The notes beneath the pieces are model-generated. The model searched no databases and was not told the DNA's origin. It saw only the letters and a list, made by a program, of their open reading frames with translations. From Hydrogenimonas thermophila (GTDB lineage: Bacteria > Campylobacterota > Campylobacteria > Campylobacterales > Hydrogenimonadaceae), in NCBI RefSeq assembly GCF_900115615.1, contig NZ_FOXB01000008.1:1-64000 (forward strand): 64,000 bases of DNA. The letters run 5' to 3'. Positions 58,123 through 64,000 of the stretch are shown here, piece by piece. The number at the start of each line of letters is the position of its first letter. Position 1 is the stretch's first letter. A program made the position numbers and the translations under genes.

Positions 58123-58628
58123 ACCAACCTTTTAGGCTTTTGAGATTTGTTAGCAGACTCACGTCGAATCTTCTGTTGAAGAAGCATTACCGCATACTGC
58201 AGTGTCTCTGGACGTGGTGCACAACCAGGAAGATAAAGATCAACCGGAATTACACGGTCACACCCTTGAACAGTTGCATATGTATTGAACATACCTCCTG
58301 TATTGGCACAACTTCCCATAGAGATAACCCATTTAGGCTCTGTCATCTGATCATAAAGACGGCGAATGAACTCAGCATGTTTTTTTGTAAGAGTTCCAGC
58401 AACAATCATTACATCTGCTTGACGAGGTGATGCTCTAAAAATTGTACCAAAACGGTCAAAGTCATATCGGCTTGCACCTGATGCCATCATTTCGATTGCA
58501 CAGCATGCCAATCCATAAGTTAATGCCCAAACTGAATTACTTCGTCCCCAGTTTAGGATCTTATCAACAGTAGTCAATGCAACAGGCAGACCGCCGCTTT
58601 GTGTGTAGTTTACTTGATGCTGTGCCAT
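58119..58628 (-). CDS. nuoB: Complex I subunit NuoB (cluster N2)
   Basis: A 169-residue subunit with the N2 cluster ligands: tandem C42/C43 in LACCAIE, C107 in MGSCANTGG and C136 in LPGCAPRPE. It overlaps nuoA by 19 bp. Confidence 0.97.
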   Translation of the reverse strand: MAQHQVNYTQSGGLPVALTTVDKILNWGRSNSVWALTYGLACCAIEMMASGASRYDFDRFGTIFRASPRQADVMIVAGTLTKKHAEFIRRLYDQMTEPKWVISMGSCANTGGMFNTYATVQGCDRVIPVDLYLPGCAPRPETLQYAVMLLQQKIRRESANKSQKPKRLV

Positions 58629-58999
58629 TCAAGTGCTCCTTTCTTCCATGCATAAATAAATCCTATTGCTAGCAATAGAATAAATAGAATCATTTCAGCA
58701 AAACCGAACCATCCTAAGACTTTAAAGTCGATTGCCCATGGAAACATAAAGATAATTTCCACATCAAAAAGTATGAAAAGAAGGGCAAACAGATAGAACT
58801 GTGCCGAAATTGTATTTGGCTGTTTTGTTACTTCAGGCCCGCACTCATAAATAGTGAGTTTGAGCTTCTCAGTATCCAGCCTTGCCAGTTTGCGACTAAC
58901 AAACCTTGCAGCAAACAGTGTTGCGCTGAATGCACCAAATGTGATCAGCAGCAGCATAAAGGCACCGAAATACGGATGATCCACTACCATATGTGTCAT
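58610..58999 (-). CDS. nuoA: Complex I subunit NuoA
   Basis: A 129-residue, three-helix membrane subunit with the conserved [31 protein letters not shown] region. First gene of the nuo operon. AAGGGG precedes ATG 58999. Confidence 0.96.
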   Translation of the reverse strand: MTHMVVDHPYFGAFMLLLITFGAFSATLFAARFVSRKLARLDTEKLKLTIYECGPEVTKQPNTISAQFYLFALLFILFDVEIIFMFPWAIDFKVLGWFGFAEMILFILLLAIGFIYAWKKGALEWHSIK

Positions 59000-59014
59000 C
59001 TAAAACCCCTTTTT

Positions 59015-59031
59015 AAGCCTAAATCAGGCTT
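59015..59031 (-). promoter_or_regulatory. Leader hairpin before nuoA
   Basis: AAGCCT / AGGCTT 6-bp stem with a 5-nt loop, just upstream of the nuoA ribosome-binding site. In the minus direction it lies in the nuo leader. In the plus direction it is followed by a T-run, so it could stop antisense transcription. Confidence 0.4.
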
Positions 59032-59043
59032 ATTTTTTGTGTC

Positions 59044-59072
59044 TACATACCAATGTTATGGTAGTGTAACAA
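59044..59072 (-). promoter_or_regulatory. Candidate nuo promoter
   Basis: On the minus strand TTGTTA (59072-59067) and TATGTA (59049-59044) are 17 bp apart, about 45 bp from the nuoA start. Both elements are imperfect. The 345-bp gene-less stretch 59000-59344 also holds a TGTTTC / GAAACA repeat (59127-59143); I see no gene in it. Confidence 0.35.
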
Positions 59073-59289
59073 ATAAACTTTAAATGAATACTGATTCGGA
59101 ATTTAAAACTTTTATAAGTAGTTAATTGTTTCACATGGAAACACGCAAATATTTTATTCATCATATTAAATCTAAATAATAAATAAATTTGAAGTTTTTA
59201 GAGGGTTTGTCGCTATTATTTATATTGTTTTTTGTAAATTATCTGTTTTTTAGTAGATTAATAAGCTAGCCTGTAAGAAGATTACTACA

Positions 59290-59321
59290 GTCCAACTCTT
59301 GCTAACAGACAAGAATTGGAC
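59290..59321 (-). repeat. Inverted repeat after the hydrogenase genes
   Basis: 12-bp arms GTCCAACTCTTG and CAAGAATTGGAC with one mismatch and an 8-nt loop, 23 bp past the echF stop. There is no clear U-tract on the minus strand, so terminator function is only possible. It would separate hydrogenase from nuo transcription. Confidence 0.5.
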
Positions 59322-59344
59322 AAACTTTACTTCATATGATTTTA

Positions 59345-59890
59345 CTATTTATTGGCTTCAGCTTGCTGCTTAGCTTCCGCCTCTTTTTTAACTTTAGCTT
59401 CTTGCTGTTTTTTAAGCTTCTTAAGCCTTTTATGTTCAGCTAACTTTTCACGACTTTCACGAGCACGTTTTTCAAACTCATCCCACTTTTTATCGAAATC
59501 TTTTGCCTCTTCTATACGATTAACGAAGTATCCAAGTTTTTTGTCTTTTGGTAATGTTTCATTTCGTCCAAGAGGTGGTAATCTTGTTTCTGACTGAACC
59601 AGACACCCCTCGTCAGCTTTTGGACAAGCATCAACACATGCATGGCAATAGATGCAAAGATAAGGGTTATAACTATACTCGCGTTTATTATTCTCGACAT
59701 CAACAATCTCAAAAAGAATTGCACCTGGAGGACAAATATCTTCACATTTGTCACAAAAAATACATAACTCCTCATCATAAAGAATCGTCCCCTTGTACCC
59801 CTTTGGCTCTGGTGACGGCGTATGAGGGTAACCAATTGTTTCCGGTTTTTTAGTTAGGTTTTTCAATGACTCTATAAACATCTTTACCAT
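59345..59890 (-). CDS. echF: Ech-type hydrogenase ferredoxin-like subunit (EchF)
   Basis: A 181-residue 2x[4Fe-4S] protein, related to NuoI and HycF, that passes electrons between ferredoxin and the hydrogenase small subunit. Cluster motifs CIFCDKCEDIC (C43-C53) and CIYCHACVDAC (C79-C89). The last 50 residues are a Lys/Ala/Glu-rich helical tail, which is unusual for the family. AAGG precedes ATG 59890. Confidence 0.85.
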   Translation of the reverse strand: MVKMFIESLKNLTKKPETIGYPHTPSPEPKGYKGTILYDEELCIFCDKCEDICPPGAILFEIVDVENNKREYSYNPYLCIYCHACVDACPKADEGCLVQSETRLPPLGRNETLPKDKKLGYFVNRIEEAKDFDKKWDEFEKRARESREKLAEHKRLKKLKKQQEAKVKKEAEAKQQAEANK

Positions 59891-59899
59891 GGCATCACC

Positions 59900-60985
59900 T
59901 TATCGTGCAGTACATGAAAGACATGGATCAAAGCTAAGAACAATAGCCTGCGCATCTGAGTATTTTGAACCAACAAACAGCTCTTTAAGCACAGGAACAT
60001 TTGCATAGGTTGGTACCCTTACTCTCACACGCTCCATTACCTTTGTTCCATTTCCCTTAACATAGTAGAAACACTCACCTCTTGGTGCTTCAACGCGAAT
60101 AAATGTTTCACCTTTTGGACGTCCTTTAACCTTCACTTTAATATCACCTTCACCAAGTCCGTCAAGAACATTTAAACAGATCTCAATAGAGTTAAGCACC
60201 TCGTCAAATCGCACCATATTTCTTGCCCAGACATCACCTTCTGTCCGTAACTGCATCTTATAACCAAGCTCTTCATAAGGCAAGAAATCAAACTCTGCTC
60301 TTGCATCTGTTTTTAGTCCACTTGCTCTAGCAATAGGACCGGCAGTGTTATATTTTTTTGCCATCTCATATGTAACTACACCCACTCCTTTAGTCTTTAG
60401 TCCTAAAGTGTAGTCAGTCTCAAAAAACTCCATTAACTTCAAGACATGATCACGAAGTTCTTTGAGTCGAGTGCGGATCATCTTTTCATTTTCAACAGTT
60501 AAATCTCTACTGACACCACCGATTGTATAGTAGTCATACTGTACTCGGTTACCTGTAATAATCTCAAGAATTTCTGTCGAAATTTCTCGATATTTTACTG
60601 TTTGCATAAAGAGATTTTCATATCCGCAAACCTCTGCAACATGACCATTTGCCAACATATGTGAGTGGATACGATCTAACTCTACAACTAAAGTACGCAA
60701 GTAGTCGATCTTTTTATTTGTCTCAACACCAAGCAGTTTTTCAACTCCGTGTATATAAGCCGATGCGTGTGTAATAGAGCAAAAACCACAAACCCGTGCT
60801 AGTAGATACTGGACATTATTGAAGTTAAACTTTGTAACAGCAGCTTGCTCGATCCCTCTGTGAACATACCCTACATCAACGGCTACATCGGTAATAATCT
60901 CATTTTCTGTTTGAAAAACAAAGCTTACCGGCTCAGGAATAGCAATATGCTGAGAACCAAATACAACCTTAATCTTATTTCCCAT
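59900..60985 (-). CDS. echE: Group 4 [NiFe]-hydrogenase large subunit (EchE)
   Basis: The 361-residue catalytic subunit, related to NuoD but with all four NiFe cysteines: C66 and C69 in RVCGFCSITHA, C355 and C358 in DPCLSC. The chain ends CTAR, right where maturation proteases cut related subunits such as HycE, so no C-terminal extension exists. AAAGGAG supports ATG 60985, which overlaps echD by 11 bp. By family it produces or oxidises H2 with ferredoxin, coupled to ion movement. Confidence 0.9.
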   Translation of the reverse strand: MGNKIKVVFGSQHIAIPEPVSFVFQTENEIITDVAVDVGYVHRGIEQAAVTKFNFNNVQYLLARVCGFCSITHASAYIHGVEKLLGVETNKKIDYLRTLVVELDRIHSHMLANGHVAEVCGYENLFMQTVKYREISTEILEIITGNRVQYDYYTIGGVSRDLTVENEKMIRTRLKELRDHVLKLMEFFETDYTLGLKTKGVGVVTYEMAKKYNTAGPIARASGLKTDARAEFDFLPYEELGYKMQLRTEGDVWARNMVRFDEVLNSIEICLNVLDGLGEGDIKVKVKGRPKGETFIRVEAPRGECFYYVKGNGTKVMERVRVRVPTYANVPVLKELFVGSKYSDAQAIVLSFDPCLSCTAR

Positions 60986-61346
60986 TATATGTCTCCTTTC
61001 TCAGCGGTGCTTGCGGTGCTTCCGGCTCTAAGAACATACCTCTTACAGCATTTTCAATATTCAGATCAAACATATCTGCCAAATCCCACTCACTTAACCA
61101 AGTACATGGAATAATCTCAACCAAAGAAGGAATAACTGAATCGTATGCTACTCCTTCTGCTCTGAAAACATAGATCTTATTCTTTACACCATATTCAGAA
61201 AAGATCCAATCAATTGTCAAAGAGTCGCCATTATCAACAGCATTGACAGTTACATAGTGGTATTTATTTTCATCATACCACGCTTTAATCTCATCTTTGA
61301 CACTCTCAAGTGTCACCTCTTTCATTATCAAATCTGGATTAATCAT
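60975..61346 (-). CDS. echD: Ech hydrogenase 30-kDa-like subunit (EchD)
   Basis: A 123-residue, NuoC-like subunit with no cofactor. Start at ATG 61346 has AGGAG 6 bp upstream inside echC. Recognisable by SLVEIIPCTWLSEWDLADMF, a short form of the NuoC signature. It overlaps both neighbours. Confidence 0.78.
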   Translation of the reverse strand: MINPDLIMKEVTLESVKDEIKAWYDENKYHYVTVNAVDNGDSLTIDWIFSEYGVKNKIYVFRAEGVAYDSVIPSLVEIIPCTWLSEWDLADMFDLNIENAVRGMFLEPEAPQAPLRKETYNGK

Positions 61347-61818
61347 CAACAACTCCTATCTGCTTTAACAGCTCGTCGCTCTCTCCTACAAGATACTCTT
61401 TCTCTTTGCTTTTCTTTTCCCAAATCTCAACTGCTTCAATCAAACCATCAATCAGCGCTTCAATTCTTGGAGTACATCCAGGAATCCAAACATCAACAGG
61501 GATGATCCCATTTACGCCATTTTCAACATGATACAGGTCTCTAAAAACACCACCACCATGCGTACAAGCTCCCATTGCAACAACAACTTTTGGCTCAGGC
61601 ATTTCAAGATAGAGTCGTCGAAGTACATCTCTACATCTCAAAGTTACAGGACCAGTTACAAGTAAAATATCTGATTGCTTTGGATTACCACGGTTGAGCA
61701 TACCAAAACGTTCAATATCAAACTTTGGTCCAAGTGCAGCTAAAATCTCAATATCACATCCGTTACATCCACCCGTGTTGTAGTGCAAAATCCACGGAGA
61801 CTTTTTTCTTAAACCCAT
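61339..61818 (-). CDS. echC: Ech hydrogenase small subunit (EchC)
   Basis: A 159-residue NuoB-type subunit with one proximal [4Fe-4S] cluster: C18 and C21 in GGCNGCDIE, C85 in GACTHGGG, C115 in PGCTPRIE. The CxxC (instead of the NuoB CC pair) is diagnostic of hydrogenase small subunits. It shares one base with echB. Confidence 0.9.
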   Translation of the reverse strand: MGLRKKSPWILHYNTGGCNGCDIEILAALGPKFDIERFGMLNRGNPKQSDILLVTGPVTLRCRDVLRRLYLEMPEPKVVVAMGACTHGGGVFRDLYHVENGVNGIIPVDVWIPGCTPRIEALIDGLIEAVEIWEKKSKEKEYLVGESDELLKQIGVVDD

Positions 61819-62651
61819 TATTTGCCTCCCAATGCCAAAAAGAAGATATTAAATATTGAAAGAGGAATCAGAACAAACCAAGAGAATTGCAACATTCTTT
61901 TATAGTCTAACCGTGCAGTCGAGTTGTCAATAGCAACAACTAACAAGAATGTAAAAATAACTAGAAGTGCACCTACAAAATAGTTGCTTCCTCCAAACAA
62001 GAAAATCAAGAAATAGACATAAACATACTCAATCCATCGACCTGTGTAGACTGCTTCATAAAATGGACCGCTATACTCAATATCTGGTCCGCCAATAATC
62101 TCTTGATGTGCTTCTGCAACATCAAAAGGAGACTTATGCAAAAGCATAGGAAGAGTTCCTACAAATGCAAGAAACACCAAAGGTAACTGAAGCAAAGGAA
62201 TACCATCATAAGATAAAATTTTTGCAATATCAAAACTTCCAGTTACAAGGTAAAGTGCAACAACCATTAAAATAATAACCGGTTCATAAGAGATAAGATG
62301 TATCAACTCTCTCATAGCACCCATAATACTGTAAGAACTTCTTACACTAAATGCACCAATAGTCAAAGCTAAAATTGAAATGATATGGAAAAAAATGGCA
62401 ATTAGAAGATTGTTTCCTAGCATCAATACTGCCATTGCAAACCAGGTAGAGATAAAATACATTACCCCCATAGATGCATGGAATGAGTGAACCATTAAAG
62501 GTCTTTTTTCCATTAGCTTAACAAAGTCATAGAATGGCTGCAGTACAGGCGGCCCCATTCTGCTTTGCATTCTTGCACGAACGACTCGCTCAATACCAAA
62601 TATCAATCCTCCAATAATTGGAGCAAAAAGTGTCAATAGTACCGCACTCAT
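61818..62651 (-). CDS. echB: Ech hydrogenase membrane subunit (EchB, NuoH-like)
   Basis: A 277-residue polytopic protein with ERVVRARMQSRMGPPVLQPF, HKSPFDVAEAHQEIIGGPDI and the ending RLDYKRMLQFSWFVL; these are the NuoH/HycD-family loops that contact the peripheral subunits. It overlaps echA by 4 bp. Confidence 0.9.
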   Translation of the reverse strand: MSAVLLTLFAPIIGGLIFGIERVVRARMQSRMGPPVLQPFYDFVKLMEKRPLMVHSFHASMGVMYFISTWFAMAVLMLGNNLLIAIFFHIISILALTIGAFSVRSSYSIMGAMRELIHLISYEPVIILMVVALYLVTGSFDIAKILSYDGIPLLQLPLVFLAFVGTLPMLLHKSPFDVAEAHQEIIGGPDIEYSGPFYEAVYTGRWIEYVYVYFLIFLFGGSNYFVGALLVIFTFLLVVAIDNSTARLDYKRMLQFSWFVLIPLSIFNIFFLALGGK

Positions 62652-64000
62652 AGTAGTTGTCCTCCTAAAACCAACACAAGTAAGAAGAGTGTCACTGCAA
62701 AAACATTGATCTTCTCTTCATATTTTGAGATAAAGTTAAAGTCATAACTCTCAGCTTCTCTTGGATATATCTCTCCACAATTGTAAGGATGTGTCTGATC
62801 AACTTTAAGCTTGACAAACAGTGGTGCCGCATGAATAATAAGAAGCAAGATAAGTGCACCTATAATTTGCCAGAAATAGAGTGTCGAATCTCCAACTACT
62901 AGAGACAATCCGTCTGCATAGATATTTGCATGACCAGCAATAGGAGTAGCTATATCCATAATAAAGTTACCTATAAATGGAGAAATAAATACTGTCATTA
63001 CAACCAACCAAAGGTAGTACCAGATTGATACATACAAAAAGTTTTTATCCATAGGTGAAAAATCAATCTTACTAAATCGGTGATGTTTAATAGCTACACC
63101 TAAAACTTTTATGTAGAGTACACTCAAAAAGACACCACCCGTTGTAACAAGAAGAATAAGCATCACAAATCCACCGGAAGATAGAAAGTTACTTGCCTCT
63201 TCGATCATAAGCCACTTTCCGATGAATGTACCAAAAGGGATAAATGTCATGTTAAGGAAACCAAAGAAGATAAACAAAAGAGTAAATGGAGCTCTCTCAA
63301 AGAGTCTGTTCATATCTTTAATATATTTAACATTATAAAGCTTTTCAAGAATTCCAGCTTCAACAAATAAGAACCCTTTTGCAAAACCGTGGAAGATTAT
63401 TAACATAATCGAAACCGCAACAGCAGTTGGTGTACCAACAGCAGCTGCAAGCATCATCAATCCAAGTAAAGAGATCGTTGAGTAAGCAAGAATTCTTTTA
63501 AAGTTATCTTGTGTTAGTGCAAAAACTGCAGCAGCAACAAATACAAAACCAGTTGTTAAAATCAAAAGTTTTGAAAGAAGTGTATCTTGAATAATAGGAG
63601 AGATTCTCAAGATCAAAAATGGAGCAATTTTAACCATTGTAGCTGAATGTAGAATCGCACTAACAGGCGTAGGTGCAACCATCGCTCCAAGTAACCATTT
63701 ATGAAATGGTAGTTGAGCACCTTTGACAAGGGCTGCTATAGAAAGAAAGCCAAAAGCTGCCATTGACATTGTAGCTGGATCCATAGCTAAAAGATCTGTA
63801 AAGTGGTAAACACCAAAATCTTTAACCATAAGAATTATGGCAAAAAGGATTGCAACACCACCAATTTGGTTCATCCAAAGTGCCAATGTAGAGTTGTTAA
63901 TAGCAACTTCATCTTTTCTAAAACCAATGAGTACCAATGAAGCAAGTGTTGTAGTTTCAAAGAGTGCAAAGAACCACTCAACATTGTTGGCACTTACGGC
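62648..64000 (-). CDS. echA: Ech hydrogenase antiporter-like subunit (EchA), 5' part outside window
   Basis: An Mrp/NuoL-type ion-translocating membrane protein of at least 450 residues. The frame is open to the right edge (codons NNVEWFFALFETTTLAS precede a TTG that is not a real start). Conserved: LVKGAQLPFHKWLLGAMVAPTPVS-type helix, TQDNFKRILAYSTISLLGLM. The order A-B-C-D-E-F matches ech operons of archaea and clostridia. It could also be called HyfB-like. Confidence 0.85.
   Translation of the reverse strand, partial: AVSANNVEWFFALFETTTLASLVLIGFRKDEVAINNSTLALWMNQIGGVAILFAIILMVKDFGVYHFTDLLAMDPATMSMAAFGFLSIAALVKGAQLPFHKWLLGAMVAPTPVSAILHSATMVKIAPFLILRISPIIQDTLLSKLLILTTGFVFVAAAVFALTQDNFKRILAYSTISLLGLMMLAAAVGTPTAVAVSIMLIIFHGFAKGFLFVEAGILEKLYNVKYIKDMNRLFERAPFTLLFIFFGFLNMTFIPFGTFIGKWLMIEEASNFLSSGGFVMLILLVTTGGVFLSVLYIKVLGVAIKHHRFSKIDFSPMDKNFLYVSIWYYLWLVVMTVFISPFIGNFIMDIATPIAGHANIYADGLSLVVGDSTLYFWQIIGALILLLIIHAAPLFVKLKVDQTHPYNCGEIYPREAESYDFNFISKYEEKINVFAVTLFLLVLVLGGQLL

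Noticed and set aside
59015-59040. Plus-strand intrinsic terminator in front of nuoA
   Set aside because: No plus-strand gene precedes it; kept only as a leader hairpin.
59127-59143. TGTTTC-ACATG-GAAACA, similar to a parS site
   Set aside because: It has an extra base and a changed centre compared with the 16-bp parS consensus and occurs once, so it is not counted as a ParB site.

Overview
The window is 64 kb of AT-rich bacterial chromosome. Gene content and order point to the Campylobacterota (Epsilonproteobacteria). The evidence is a complex I operon in which the usual NuoE/NuoF are replaced and which ends in pflA, plus the blocks folC / lptE / leuS / secF-secD-yajC / lnt and pcrA-truB-csrA-ispE-smpB, which I recall from Campylobacter jejuni. 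Two tandem NuoG paralogues and an Ech-type [NiFe] hydrogenase suggest a free-living, H2-metabolising, flagellated member (Sulfurovum / Hydrogenimonas / Nautiliales-like) rather than a pathogen. I cannot name the species.

Layout. 1-357: the tail of a possible IS110-type transposase followed by a nest of inverted repeats. 358-4966 (minus): periplasmic ATP-dependent DNA ligase, an orphan MNT-type nucleotidyltransferase and a SWIM/SNF2 helicase. 4983-14136 (minus): folC, a GGDEF protein, lptE, leuS, a broken HEPN/MNT pair, secF, secD, yajC. 14152-17551 (plus): lnt, cysteine synthase, a class IV aminotransferase and an unknown gene. 17601-18506 (minus): a LysR regulator. 18696-23057 (plus): pcrA/uvrD, truB, csrA, ispE, smpB. 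23054-27556 (minus): an unannotated 30-residue membrane peptide, a DnaQ-like exonuclease, trpF, rpe, a CheX-like protein and an HDOD protein. 27741-29502 (plus): rpmB, argJ and a DUF465 protein. 29552-34320 (minus): accA, fabF, acpP, fabG, gpmI. 34431-36851 (plus): mraY, murD, tRNA-Phe. 36930-41569: a GGDEF/FIST signalling pair, an XRE regulator and pflA.

41601-58999 (minus) is a 15-gene complex I operon: A, B, C, D, a NuoE-like small subunit, a NuoF-tail/GltD-like flavoprotein fusion, two NuoG, H, I, J, K, L, M, N. 59345-64000 (minus) holds echF, E, D, C, B and a truncated echA-like gene. Complex I and Ech share an ancestral core, so the last 23 kb is a concentrated electron-transfer and ion-pumping region: Ech could exchange electrons between H2 and ferredoxin, and the modified complex I could feed reduced flavodoxin, ferredoxin or NAD(P)H into quinone.

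The most unusual signal is a dispersed family of tracts with exact 7-bp periodicity (units such as ATTCAAC, ATCCAAC, AACTCCT). It occurs at eight places between 8.1 and 35.8 kb. Three copies are read in frame inside conserved genes (lptE, lnt, murD), always at a linker or signal-peptide position. Three copies are fold-back palindromic and fill consecutive gaps around cysK and the LysR gene. Other points of note are the Ech large subunit that ends exactly at the usual maturation cleavage site, a missing cluster cysteine in the NuoF-like fusion, two back-to-back hairpins between nuoH and nuoI, a frame-broken HEPN gene, and pflA without a standard start codon for its signal peptide.
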